Source of the DNA: Mesobacillus campisalis
Lineage (GTDB): Bacteria; Bacillota; Bacilli; Bacillales; Cytobacillaceae
NCBI RefSeq assembly: GCF_000986785.1
Contig: NZ_LAYY01000008.1
Location: 62,001 to 126,000 of the forward strand
Direction: 5' to 3'
Length of the DNA: 64,000 bases
Shown here: positions 17,720-26,568 of the stretch, in pieces
Position numbering within the stretch: position 1 is the first letter of the stretch
Layout of the letters: each line of letters begins with the position of its first letter
Notes under the pieces: model-generated
The model's database searches: none
What the model saw: the letters and a program-made list of their open reading frames with translations, nothing else
What the model was told of the DNA's origin: nothing
Position numbers and translations under genes: made by a program

Positions 17720-18118
17720 CTATTCAGCGTTTTTGCCTGTGCCAATGAAAGTATGCGCCTTATTCAGCTTGTCGTACAGGCGCAAAATTTCCTTTTTGAG
17801 GGCCGGGTTTGCACCCGTGACCGAAAAGCGCTCTGTGGACAGATAAAAGTCGACGGCGGTTTGATATGGCTTGACGGTTATGATGGTCATGATGAGGAAC
17901 GCCGGAAAACCCGCATTCACCTCGGCAGCAATTTCACCATGATCTTTCGAGACGGAGGTCACCTTCACCTTGGCATCATTCCGCAATAGGTCCTCGGCTG
18001 ATTCGAAGAGCTGATTGAAGCTTGCTTTGTAATATCTTGTCCTAAGCTCATTATCATAATGGTCGTCCCTTGTTTCTGCATGCTTCTGGTAGCGTGAAAA
18101 GAAAGGTTTTTTTAACAT
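17720..18118 (-). CDS. Conserved protein of unknown function (132 aa)
   Basis: I do not recognise a characterised family. The protein (MLKKPFFSRYQKHAETRDDHYDNE) is soluble, with a basic N-terminus. A probable alpha/beta domain at 45-110 carries KVKVTSVSKDHGEIAAEV and IMTIITVKPYQTAVDFYLSTE, with alternating hydrophobics that suggest beta-strands. There is no signal peptide. The start ATG follows GGAGCAG. It lies between speD (own terminator at 18158-18186) and nrdR. Similar short cytosolic proteins are annotated in other Bacillus genomes at this place; that is recollection, not a search result. Confidence 0.65.
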   Translation of the reverse strand: MLKKPFFSRYQKHAETRDDHYDNELRTRYYKASFNQLFESAEDLLRNDAKVKVTSVSKDHGEIAAEVNAGFPAFLIMTIITVKPYQTAVDFYLSTERFSVTGANPALKKEILRLYDKLNKAHTFIGTGKNAE

Positions 18119-18157
18119 AATCTGCTCCTAAGTATTGTGGTTACTTATTATTGTAAA

Positions 18158-18186
18158 TAAAAAAGAGGTGTATTTCTACACCTCCG
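18158..18186 (-). terminator. Terminator of speD
   Basis: Minus strand GAGGTGTA / TACACCTC (loop GAAA) followed by TTTTTTATTT. Confidence 0.88.
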
Positions 18187-18201
18187 GTTAATTTTCAATT
18201 A

Positions 18202-18576
18202 TTAAAGTGCTTTTGCCTGCTTGACTTGAACGGGACCCATGCCGCGCGGAAGTTCAATATTCTCGCGAGTCTGGGCACCAAGTGCCTCGGCAATATAATC
18301 AGCTGCAACATTTGGATTCAGGTCGCCGCATGTATAAACATCGATGCTTGCGTACCCATGTTCCGGAAAGCTGTGAATGGTCAAATGGGATTCAGAGATA
18401 ATAACCACTCCGCTTACTCCCTGTGGAGCAAACTTGTGGAATGCCACCTCGCGGATTTCAGCACCTGACTTCAATGCAGCACCAACGAATGTTTTCTCGA
18501 TAAAATCCATATCATTCAACTTGTCGAAATCGCAGCCCCATAGTTCAGAAATAACGTGACGTCCCATAGTTTCCAT
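18202..18576 (-). CDS. speD: S-adenosylmethionine decarboxylase proenzyme
   Basis: A 124-residue prokaryotic SpeD (type 1B), which makes decarboxylated SAM for spermidine synthesis. The self-cleavage site is in [16 protein letters not shown]: Glu62-Ser63, where Ser63 becomes the pyruvoyl group; His68 and Cys83 (YTCGD) are the usual processing and catalytic residues. RBS AGAGGGGG lies before the ATG. Single gene with about 140 nt of leader. Confidence 0.95.
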   Translation of the reverse strand: METMGRHVISELWGCDFDKLNDMDFIEKTFVGAALKSGAEIREVAFHKFAPQGVSGVVIISESHLTIHSFPEHGYASIDVYTCGDLNPNVAADYIAEALGAQTRENIELPRGMGPVQVKQAKAL

Positions 18577-18725
18577 AATTCAATTTCCCCCTCTTACTTT
18601 TTTAGCTACAAAAAATGAAGTCCTTTGTTTAATGGCATTTAACTACCACGGGGGAAAGTTAGTCCAGAGAGGTCCTAACCCTTTAAGTAGCTAATTTTTA
18701 CCGTCATAAGAAGTTCACGATGACT

Positions 18726-18754
18726 AGTATACTTTGTTTATATTTATTTTGCAA
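18726..18754 (-). promoter_or_regulatory. Sigma-A promoter of speD
   Basis: Minus strand TTGCAA (18754-18749), 17-nt spacer, TATACT (18731-18726). The roughly 140-nt leader to speD shows no riboswitch I recognise. Confidence 0.7.
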
Positions 18755-18847
18755 CCTATGATTTGAAAATTTTACACCGATATTTTTCATCGGAAAAGCA
18801 ACAGTCCAGAACGTCCCTGTTAAGGCCCAAAATCCCCCGGAAACACA

Positions 18848-18876
18848 AGAAAGCCTGCCTTGAATAGGCAGGCCGA
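18848..18876 (-). terminator. Probable terminator of gapB
   Basis: Minus strand GCCTGCCT / AGGCAGGC (loop ATTCA) followed by TTTCTTG. The T-tract is short. Confidence 0.65.
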
Positions 18877-18906
18877 TTACAATCGGGTTGTTTGTCTGAT
18901 ATAAGG

Positions 18907-19938
18907 TCAGCTTACTTTGACTTTTGCAGACTGAAGGAGTTCCTGGGCAACATGTTTGGCCAGGTCGACGACACGGCAAGAGTAGCCCCACTCATTGTCG
19001 TACCAGGCAAGGACTTTGACTTTATTGGCGCCCATCACCATTGTGGACAATCCATCAATGATGGCGGAATGTGGATTGGTATTGAAATCCACCGAAACAA
19101 GCGGCTCTTCGGTAATATCAAGGATGCCTCTCAGAGGGCCATGGGAAGCAGCGAGAAAGGCTTCATTGATTTCGTCTACCGTCACTTCCCGCTTCAAGTC
19201 CACAACAAGGTCAACAAGCGATACATTGGGAGTTGGCACCCTCAAAGCCATTCCATGCAGCTTGCCTTTCAGCTGTGGCAGGACAAGTGACAACGCTTTC
19301 GCCGCACCTGTGGAAGTTGGGATGATCGATTGGCCGCATGAACGCGCCCTTCTCAGATCTTTATGCGGGTTATCAATATTCTTTTGGTCATTTGTGTAGG
19401 AATGGATGGTCGTCATCAGACCATTCTCAATCCCGAAATGTTCATCAAGCACTTTGGCAACAGGGGCCAGGCAGTTTGTTGTGCAGGAAGCATTGGAAAT
19501 GACATCATGCTGCTCAAGGTCCAACGTGTCTTCATTCACGCCCATGACGATTGTCACATCTTCATTTTTTCCGGGAGCAGTCAGGATTACTTTTTTAGCG
19601 CCGGCTTTCAGATGCAGACTTGCTTTATCGCGGGAGTTGAATTTTCCGGTTGCTTCTATGACTATATCAATCTTCATTTCGTTCCAGGGCAATTCTTCGG
19701 GATTACGGCTGTTTAACAGCTGAATGGTCTTCCCATTCACAATCAGTGCATCTCCTGCTGGTTCTACATTGGCCTGAAAAATACCGTGGTTGGAATCATA
19801 TTTTATTAAATGTGCCAATGTTTCAGCCGGGTAGCTGGCATTGACCGCCACTATTTCAAGATTGTCTTCAAGAATGGCCTTGCGGAATACCATTCTTCCA
19901 ATTCGCCCAAATCCATTGATTGCAACTCTAGCCTTCAT
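18907..19938 (-). CDS. gapB: Gluconeogenic glyceraldehyde-3-phosphate dehydrogenase GapB
   Basis: 343 residues. Rossmann start NGFGRIGRMVFR (8-19), catalytic Cys152 in NASCTTN, and C-terminal WYDNEWGYSCRVVDL. The strand end reads AVNASY rather than the Asp-containing form of NAD-specific glycolytic GapA, in agreement with the NADP-preferring GapB of B. subtilis (340 aa), which runs toward gluconeogenesis. Location next to speD and coaE is the gapB locus. Two CcpN-like boxes in front support repression by glucose. Confidence 0.93.
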   Translation of the reverse strand: MKARVAINGFGRIGRMVFRKAILEDNLEIVAVNASYPAETLAHLIKYDSNHGIFQANVEPAGDALIVNGKTIQLLNSRNPEELPWNEMKIDIVIEATGKFNSRDKASLHLKAGAKKVILTAPGKNEDVTIVMGVNEDTLDLEQHDVISNASCTTNCLAPVAKVLDEHFGIENGLMTTIHSYTNDQKNIDNPHKDLRRARSCGQSIIPTSTGAAKALSLVLPQLKGKLHGMALRVPTPNVSLVDLVVDLKREVTVDEINEAFLAASHGPLRGILDITEEPLVSVDFNTNPHSAIIDGLSTMVMGANKVKVLAWYDNEWGYSCRVVDLAKHVAQELLQSAKVKVS

Positions 19939-19958
19939 TTTACGGCCCCTTCCATATT

Positions 19959-20003
19959 AGTGTTATACTTTTAATACCTTGTATTTGCTATTAGTATAAC
20001 ATA
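19959..20003 (-). promoter_or_regulatory. gapB promoter region with two CcpN-like operators
   Basis: Minus strand TATGTTATACT (20003-19993) matches the CcpN consensus TRTGHYATAYW at all 11 positions and contains the likely -10 TATACT. On the plus strand AGTGTTATACT (19959-19969) matches 10 of 11. CcpN represses gapB and pckA on glucose in B. subtilis. There is no good -35 (TTGGCA at 19 nt is weak). Consensus quoted from memory of that system. Confidence 0.7.
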
Positions 20004-20121
20004 TTAAACCTCATTTGTGCCAAATAAATGTGCACATTTTAAAATATAGGGTATTTTTGAAAATATACCTTAAAATTGCTTCCATTATTCCGCCACCTGA
20101 TATCCCCTTATGAAAAGGCAC

Positions 20122-20150
20122 AAAAAAAGAGAACCAGCTGCGGTTCCCCT
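20122..20150 (-). terminator. Terminator of coaE
   Basis: Minus strand GGGGAACC / GGTTCTC (loop GCAGCT) followed by TTTTTTTG. The hairpin overlaps the coaE stop codon. Confidence 0.85.
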
Positions 20151-20745
20151 AGATGCCCCACCGGGCCAATATTTCTTTCAGCTGCTTCTCTGTTTCTGTG
20201 ATTGAGCCGTTGTTATCGATGACTTCATGTGCCAGCCCAACCTTTTCCCCGAGGGGCATTTGTGATTGTATTCTGGCCAGTGCTTCTTCACGGCTGTAGT
20301 GATTACGTTCCATCAGCCGGCGCAGCTGAGTGTCTTCGTCAACATAGACCAGGAGGATTTTATCGGTCATGAACTGTAGCCTGCTTTCAAACAGCAGGGG
20401 AATATCAAGCACCACCGCTTTGGCCCCTTCCTGTTCTGCATGTGCTTTCTTGGCCAGCATCCGTTCCCTGACGGCGGGATGGACAATGGAGTTCAGGACT
20501 TTCCTTTTTTCCTCATCATTAAAGATGATACCTCCAAGCTTAGCCCTGTCAATTTCCCCATCTTCCTGAAGAATGGCTTTTCCGAAGAAACTTATGATGT
20601 CATTGTATGCTTTTTCTCCTTTTTGAACTGCAAGCCGCGCTTCGATATCGGCATCCACAATGGGGATACCCTTATCGGCAAGCATCTTTGACACCGTGCT
20701 CTTGCCGCTTGCAATGCCTCCGGTCAATCCTATGGTTAATGACAT
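20149..20745 (-). CDS. coaE: Dephospho-CoA kinase
   Basis: A 198-residue P-loop kinase for the last CoA biosynthesis step. Walker A GLTGGIASGKST (7-18), followed by the adenine/CoA-binding VDADIEAR and LDIPLLFES, and an R-rich lid RRLMERNHYSREEA. RBS GAAAGGA lies before the ATG. It lies 19 nt downstream of ytaF in the polA-mutM-(nuclease)-ytaF-coaE order of bacilli. Confidence 0.96.
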   Translation of the reverse strand: MSLTIGLTGGIASGKSTVSKMLADKGIPIVDADIEARLAVQKGEKAYNDIISFFGKAILQEDGEIDRAKLGGIIFNDEEKRKVLNSIVHPAVRERMLAKKAHAEQEGAKAVVLDIPLLFESRLQFMTDKILLVYVDEDTQLRRLMERNHYSREEALARIQSQMPLGEKVGLAHEVIDNNGSITETEKQLKEILARWGI

Positions 20746-20764
20746 ATCCTAATCCTTTCTATTC

Positions 20765-21397
20765 CTAAAGTTTAAAAATCCCAACAAGGATCAGCAGCAG
20801 GCCAGGTATGAAGCTGAGCTTTTGGACCCAACTGTAGCCTGAGAGGAAGATTCCTGCTTTCATCCCGCTGAATACAAAAACCGAACTCATCACCGCCGCC
20901 GCAAAAGCAAGGGCAAGCGGGGAGAATCCTAGCATGGCCGCTCCAATCCCCGCTCCAAAAGCATCAAGGGAAAGGGCGAGGCCAAGCATAAGTGCTTCAA
21001 TGCCCGTTATGGTGCCCGAACGGTCGAAATCGGCGGACATTGGCTTCTTTAGAATATGAATGACGATCCCCAGTGACTGGATTTCAAAGTTGACCAGCGT
21101 CTTTTCATCCTCGCGCTCAGCTGCTTTTTCCGGGCGGAAAAATTGGTACAATATCCAGGCTCCCAAAAGAATCAAAATGAGCCCTCCAATATGCCCCGCC
21201 CAATCCCCCGGGAGGGTTGCCTCGAGGAATTCCCCAATGGTCATGGCAACCATGAGAACTGCCGCTGAACAGACAGCGATTGTAACTATCGATTTAAAAG
21301 GGATCTTCACATTTCTCAACCCATACGTAAATCCAACACTGAAACTGTCAAGGCTGACAGCGAATGCAAGTAAAAGCAATGAGACAACCTGAATCAT
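20765..21397 (-). CDS. ytaF: Sporulation membrane protein YtaF (MntP-like)
   Basis: 210 residues (as in B. subtilis YtaF), six predicted membrane segments arranged as two related halves, each with an acidic ALSLD-type motif: AFAVSLDSFSVGF (about 10-22) and GLALSLDAFGAG (about 138-149). The fold resembles the MntP manganese exporters. A soluble loop lies between (about 92-125). Start ATG 21397, 7 nt after GGAG; an ATG 7 codons upstream has no RBS. Substrate is unproven. Confidence 0.88.
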   Translation of the reverse strand: MIQVVSLLLLAFAVSLDSFSVGFTYGLRNVKIPFKSIVTIAVCSAAVLMVAMTIGEFLEATLPGDWAGHIGGLILILLGAWILYQFFRPEKAAEREDEKTLVNFEIQSLGIVIHILKKPMSADFDRSGTITGIEALMLGLALSLDAFGAGIGAAMLGFSPLALAFAAAVMSSVFVFSGMKAGIFLSGYSWVQKLSFIPGLLLILVGIFKL

Positions 21398-21521
21398 GGA
21401 AAAGCTCCTTCCTGTCAATCGCTACGATAGTATATGGAAGAAGCCTATCCAACGTTATGCGGGATTGAGAAATGCCTCCAAAAATCCAAAGCCGCCCAAT
21501 CCTTATTTTACCATCAAAACG

Positions 21522-21553
21522 AAAAAAAAGCCGCCTCACAGGAAGAGGCGGCC
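21522..21553 (-). terminator. Terminator of the secreted nuclease gene
   Basis: Minus strand GCCGCCTC / GAGGCGGC (loop TTCCTGT) followed by TTTTTTTT. Confidence 0.9.
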
Positions 21554-21561
21554 TTTGCTGG

Positions 21562-24500
21562 TTAATTTCCGGATTGCAGCAGCTCCCTTAAAGATTGAGC
21601 ACTTTCTTCAAGGCTTTTCTTTGCCTCATCCGTAATGAAGTTCTGCTTGTTTTTCTGGTCAAGCTGCGCTGTAAATTTGTCCAGGAACTTCAGGGCATTT
21701 TTCACTGAACCTTTGCTGTAGTGGTGCTGAACCTGTTTATAGCTGTTTTGCAGCTGGGACATCAGCGGTCCTGACAGCTCGCCGTTAGCTGCATATTCAG
21801 CCAGGTCGCTTTCAAGATCGCCCATAAGATCATCGATTGATTTTGGCGGTTCAGGCTGCTGCTCATCCGCAGCCACAATTCGGCCTTCCACTGCTGGCGA
21901 TACTGGACTGTTTTTTTCCAGGTATTCCACCAGAATCTCATAATCGACAATAAGCAGTTCGTTGATTCGGCCCTGGTTCTTTGCTTCCTTAAACATGTTA
22001 TAGCCGTCTCCGCCATCAGCCGTAAAGGCATTGGTCGCGACAGTGTATGTTTTTTCCGGGTCAAGAGCTTCAGGGCCATTTCCAGTTTGAACTTCGACAG
22101 ACCATACTCGGTCATAGGCAGGCTTGGAAGGATCATACTGGAACTTCAGGCCTGATACTTGCAGGAAAGCACCGGCAGCATTCTCAACATTGCTGACGCT
22201 GTGCTCGAGGGCAGCAAGGATTTCAGCTCCAGTCAGATCAAGCGTAACGAGCAGATTGGCAAATGGCTGAACCGTCAGTACTTCGCCCAGCGTAATTTCT
22301 CCCTGGTCAATGGAAGCACGGATGCCACCGCCATTTTGCAGGGCAATGGAAGTTTCAGGAACCATTGATTGGGCTTTTTCAAGCATAGCATCGGTGATGA
22401 GATTCCCAAGGTTGGTCTCTTTTGTCCTGACGTTGTTCCGCTCGCCATCGAGCACAACATCTGTATATCCAACCACGGTTTTCCTTAATTCATCCAGCGG
22501 TGCTTTAAATTCCTCGACTTTTGCTTTGGCTGCCGGGTCTTCACTGTATTCGGACGTTTTCAGAAGCTGGCCATTGTATTCTGTAACAACACCGCTGTCA
22601 TCGAAAGTAACATTCACCAGTCCCAGGTAATTCAGATACTCATTGGCCTGGACAATGACTGTCGGCTCTTCCTTTTCCACCAGTACAGGACCTGTAAGAG
22701 TCGTATGTGAATGGCCTCCAACAATCAGGTCAACGCCATCCACTTCAGCGGCAAGCTGCTGGTCGGGAGCATAGCCAAGATGGGAAAGGGCAACGATTTT
22801 GTTAATCCCCTGCTCTTCAAGGGCTGCAACTGTCTCTTTTGCTTTTTCTACCGCATTTTCAAACAGGATATCATCGGAAGGGTTGGCCAGGATCGCTGTA
22901 TCCGGTGTAGTGAGGCCAAAAATACCGACCTTTTCGCCGTCCACGTCTTTGATAATGGCAGGGTAGATACGGCCGCCATCGGCATTTTCAGCCAATTCAT
23001 TCACGAAAAGCGGTCCAAGTTCAGGGTCATTGCTGACATCGACATTGGCACTGACCATCGGGAATCGCATCTCTTTGATAAAGTCGGCCAATACCGCAGA
23101 GTCTTTGTCGAACTCATGGTTTCCGAAGGTCATCGCATCATAGCCAAGCTCATTCATGAACCAAAGGTCCGCCTTGCCAAGATACTGGTTAAAATAAAGC
23201 GTACCTGAGAAAACATCGCCTACATCAACAAGCAGGGCGTCCGGATTTCCGGCACGGACTTCATTCACGGCTGTGAATAAACGCGGGTATTTTTCTACAT
23301 TCGCATGAGAGTCATTCACATGCATCACAGACAGGGTGAATGGCTCGTCCTCGAATGAAAGCTGGGCAAGGACAGGATCATGGTCGCTGGCACGGCCGTG
23401 GGCTTCCATAAAAGGAGAGTTGATGTGGACAATATCAACCTCCGCACCTGCTGCCAGGTTGTTGGATACAAGGATATGGTCAAGCACTTGCGAATTCCCT
23501 TGATAGTTGTACGTGAATCTTTCCTCGGCAGGAACCATTTCAATCAAGTTGGTCAGTTCACTGCCCTTTAGTGTCTGAAGCGGAGCGGAAAACTCAAAAT
23601 CATTCAGGTCTCCCATTACCACAACGTTCGCATCTTCATTTTCATTCTTGATTTCCTGTACGAAGTTGTTAACGATGCCGGCAATTTGCAGGCGCTGTGC
23701 TTCACTTCCAAGAACCGGAGGCTGGTTTTTCCCGAAGATTGGCTGGTCTCCGCCTTTGGAATTAAAGTGGTTGTTAATGACAATCACATCTTCGCCGTTA
23801 AATTCAAACTGTGCGGCAAGCGGTTTGCGGCTTGAGTTGAAAGCGGCATTGGCCGGGTCGATCCGCCCCGGATTGAGAGTCAAAGAACCATCTTCATAGC
23901 CTACTGCTTCCGTTGCACCGCCTTTCACTCCTTCAGCAAGAGTGACACGTTCAGGATTGTAGAGGAAGCCTACACGGATATTGCCGTTTGGCGCTCCGCC
24001 ATCTTTATTGTCCTCGGGAGCAATATCGGTCCACTCATAGGTTGGGCCGCCGTGCGCCTCAATCGCAGCAATCAAAGCTTCATAATTTTGCGAGGCATCT
24101 GTTGTGCCAGTGCCTGTCCCATTATTGTCCTGAACTTCCACCAGACCGATGATGTCAGGCGAGTCCAGGTTTTCGACCATTGATTTGGCAATTCTATTTT
24201 TCTTTTCCGTCTCTGTTCCAACGAAGTTTTCCATATTATAGTTGGCAACCGTCAGCTTATCTTCATCCTTCTCAATTTCCGTGACAGCAGGCTGGTAGTC
24301 GCTCTCAATTAGTTCCGGAAGTTCATTTGTAAGGATTTTAAAGTTTTGGAAGGTGTATCCTACGACACCTGTAACGGTTCCATTAAACTGGTCGCCTGTC
24401 TTGGCAACAAAGTCCCTGTCGTCAAACAATAGATGTAATCTTTCAGGGTTTGCGTTATCCGGCTGAAGCGGCACTCCGCCTGGAACGGTATATGTCTTGC

Positions 24501-25500
24501 CTTCAACTTTTTCAGCGATAACAGGAATTTCCCCATATTTTTGCGGGCCGACGGCAATCGGATTTTCAATCGCAACAAGCATTCCTTCAATGCTTTCATA
24601 AAAATCTATCGCATCCTGCTCCGGATCAAATTCAGCGAACTGGTCATTGTCCACAATCTGGGTTGGCGGGAAGACATCCTTGCCAATGACGAGCGGTTCA
24701 GGCAATTCCTGATTGCTTGTCTTAACGGTAACACTCCCATTGTTGGCATCGATTTCGGTGGTGGCCAGGTCGGTCTCCAGCATATCGCTGTAGCCGGCGA
24801 TGACCCATTCTTTGACAAGGCCGTCGACACTCACCAGGTCTCCGACTTTTGTGCCGTGGTTTCTTTTATAAACCAGAATTCCTTCTGATGTATTTGGCTT
24901 ATCATCCGGTGTGGGGTCCTGGATATAAAAATTATTGGCATCATCGACATAGGTTACAATGCCTTCTACGCCCTTGACGTTTTCCCTATTATATGGGGAG
25001 TTATGACCTTCTCCTTGAATGTCTCTGATTTTAAGTCCTTCGATGCCTTCAAACGGCGGCCTGTCTGGTACGCTGCCGTCAAAGCTGTATTCAGAAGCGT
25101 TTCTTAGACCAGGCACAGAGAAGTAAGTATCCAAAGTGCCTTTTACGTACACTTCTTTTCCAAGGTTTCCTGGATTGTCAACAAGGTTTAAAGCGGTACG
25201 TACAGCTCCCGATGGAAGTTGAACCGGAAGGATTTTTGCGGGGTCTCTTTCATTCGGGTTATCTGCTATTGCGATATTTGTATTCTGACTGCCCGTAAAG
25301 GGCCCTTCAAATTGATAGTTCTTTGTTCCTTTCGTAAATCCTACGATATACCCCTTTACAATAGCAACACCTTCATTATTATTGATGGCCTGCTCCACTG
25401 TAATGTAATCTTCTGCAGCGCTTGCAGCTGGAACAGCATATCCCACAAGCAAAGTAAAAACGGCCGTCAGGATGAACCATTGCTTCTTAATCATTTTCAA
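21562..25500 (-). CDS. Secreted nuclease / 5'-nucleotidase fusion with FIMAH domain
   Basis: 1312 residues, multidomain and exported. Signal peptide 1-28 (KKQWF, hydrophobic core, AASA cleavage). A DUF6359-like and OB-fold nucleic-acid-binding region covers about 30-400. An ExeM/NucH-type endonuclease-exonuclease-phosphatase domain spans about 418-715 (ANYNMENF, GLVEVQDN, NNHFNSKGG, MGDLNDFE, ASDHDPV). A 5'-nucleotidase metallophosphatase domain follows from about 725 (HVNDSHAN, DVGDVFSG, FGNHEFD, GGHSH) with its C-terminal substrate domain (NLGNLITDAML about 1033, NGGGIR). A helical FIMAH domain ends the protein (about 1220-1312). It resembles B. subtilis YhcR but lacks an LPXTG anchor. Probable role: degrading extracellular nucleic acid to nucleosides and phosphate. 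Start TTG after GGGGG. It separates mutM from ytaF. Confidence 0.88.
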   Translation of the reverse strand: MKMIKKQWFILTAVFTLLVGYAVPAASAAEDYITVEQAINNNEGVAIVKGYIVGFTKGTKNYQFEGPFTGSQNTNIAIADNPNERDPAKILPVQLPSGAVRTALNLVDNPGNLGKEVYVKGTLDTYFSVPGLRNASEYSFDGSVPDRPPFEGIEGLKIRDIQGEGHNSPYNRENVKGVEGIVTYVDDANNFYIQDPTPDDKPNTSEGILVYKRNHGTKVGDLVSVDGLVKEWVIAGYSDMLETDLATTEIDANNGSVTVKTSNQELPEPLVIGKDVFPPTQIVDNDQFAEFDPEQDAIDFYESIEGMLVAIENPIAVGPQKYGEIPVIAEKVEGKTYTVPGGVPLQPDNANPERLHLLFDDRDFVAKTGDQFNGTVTGVVGYTFQNFKILTNELPELIESDYQPAVTEIEKDEDKLTVANYNMENFVGTETEKKNRIAKSMVENLDSPDIIGLVEVQDNNGTGTGTTDASQNYEALIAAIEAHGGPTYEWTDIAPEDNKDGGAPNGNIRVGFLYNPERVTLAEGVKGGATEAVGYEDGSLTLNPGRIDPANAAFNSSRKPLAAQFEFNGEDVIVINNHFNSKGGDQPIFGKNQPPVLGSEAQRLQIAGIVNNFVQEIKNENEDANVVVMGDLNDFEFSAPLQTLKGSELTNLIEMVPAEERFTYNYQGNSQVLDHILVSNNLAAGAEVDIVHINSPFMEAHGRASDHDPVLAQLSFEDEPFTLSVMHVNDSHANVEKYPRLFTAVNEVRAGNPDALLVDVGDVFSGTLYFNQYLGKADLWFMNELGYDAMTFGNHEFDKDSAVLADFIKEMRFPMVSANVDVSNDPELGPLFVNELAENADGGRIYPAIIKDVDGEKVGIFGLTTPDTAILANPSDDILFENAVEKAKETVAALEEQGINKIVALSHLGYAPDQQLAAEVDGVDLIVGGHSHTTLTGPVLVEKEEPTVIVQANEYLNYLGLVNVTFDDSGVVTEYNGQLLKTSEYSEDPAAKAKVEEFKAPLDELRKTVVGYTDVVLDGERNNVRTKETNLGNLITDAMLEKAQSMVPETSIALQNGGGIRASIDQGEITLGEVLTVQPFANLLVTLDLTGAEILAALEHSVSNVENAAGAFLQVSGLKFQYDPSKPAYDRVWSVEVQTGNGPEALDPEKTYTVATNAFTADGGDGYNMFKEAKNQGRINELLIVDYEILVEYLEKNSPVSPAVEGRIVAADEQQPEPPKSIDDLMGDLESDLAEYAANGELSGPLMSQLQNSYKQVQHHYSKGSVKNALKFLDKFTAQLDQKNKQNFITDEAKKSLEESAQSLRELLQSGN

Positions 25501-25689
25501 AGCATTTCCCCCTATTAATAGATTAGAATGACCAATTGCCTAGAAACTTAGCAACTTGCAAACCCATTTTAGGACAAAAACTTCCTTACATCTATTAAAA
25601 ATCTATAAATTTACACTAGTTTTACAATTTTAAACAAATAGTCCCGCTTCATATGTTTCAACCGCTTCCATATACCTATAAAAACAATA

Positions 25690-25722
25690 AAAAAGAGAGA
25701 CCCAAAACCGAGTCTCTCTACC
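25690..25722 (-). terminator. Terminator of polA-mutM
   Basis: Minus strand AGAGAGAC / GTCTCTCT (10-nt loop) followed by TTTTTTATTG. Confidence 0.88.
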
Positions 25723-25728
25723 TATGGA

Positions 25729-26553
25729 TCATTTTTGGCAAGCTGGGCAAAAATGGGTGCCTCTTCCGCCAACGACTGTTTTCTCCAGTATGCTTCCACA
25801 TTTTTTACATGGTTCGTTTTTGCGGCCATAAACATACAACTCAAGTTGGAACATTCCGATCTGTCCCTGGGAGTTGATATAGGAACGAATCGTGCTCCCT
25901 CCTTTTTCCACCGCTTCCGTTAAGGTGCTGACAATTTCCCTGTGGAGCAAGGCGATTTCTCTGTCTGACAAAGAAGAAGCCAGCCTTTCGGGATGGATTC
26001 CCGAACGGAAAAGAGCCTCATCAACATAAATATTTCCTAGCCCCACAAGCACTTTCTGGTCCAGCAAGGCCGGTTTGATTTTGCGATTCGTCTTTCCCAA
26101 TTTTTCAGTAAGGCTTTCCAGCGTGAAGTGTTCAGAAAAAGGTTCAGGTCCAAGGCCTGCGAGCGGCGGCTCTTCAAACTCTGTCCCTTTTTGGTAAAGA
26201 TGGAAGGTTCCAAACTTGCGTACATCCTTATAGCGCAGTTCGCTTCCATCGGTAAAGTGAAAAATCGCATGTGTATGTTTCTCAACAGGAAGATCGCTTG
26301 GATACACTCCATACTTCCCTTCCATCCGCAAGTGTGAAACCAGCGCAAACTCATCGGTGTAAAAAATCAGGAATTTGCCTCTCCGGCCAATTTCCCTGAT
26401 CCGCTGGCCGCAAAGAGCATCGGTAAATTGTTCTGTCACCTCAGGCTTTTTGACCATTTTCGGCCAGAACACGGAGACCGCCTTTATTTCCTTGCCGATG
26501 ACCAAGGCTTCCAATGTTCTTCTGACAGTTTCTACTTCTGGTAATTCTGGCAA
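25729..26553 (-). CDS. mutM: Formamidopyrimidine-DNA glycosylase
   Basis: A 274-residue Fpg that excises 8-oxoguanine and FapyG with AP-lyase activity. The N-terminal PELPEV carries catalytic Pro2 and Glu3, HLRMEGKYG holds the beta-hairpin Lys, and the C-terminal zinc finger is CKKCGS ... FCPACQ. The start is TTG at 26553 after GGAGGAGAG. It lies 15 nt after polA, and the pair forms a repair operon. Confidence 0.96.
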   Translation of the reverse strand: MPELPEVETVRRTLEALVIGKEIKAVSVFWPKMVKKPEVTEQFTDALCGQRIREIGRRGKFLIFYTDEFALVSHLRMEGKYGVYPSDLPVEKHTHAIFHFTDGSELRYKDVRKFGTFHLYQKGTEFEEPPLAGLGPEPFSEHFTLESLTEKLGKTNRKIKPALLDQKVLVGLGNIYVDEALFRSGIHPERLASSLSDREIALLHREIVSTLTEAVEKGGSTIRSYINSQGQIGMFQLELYVYGRKNEPCKKCGSILEKTVVGGRGTHFCPACQK

Positions 26554-26568
26554 TGTTTCTCTCCTCCG

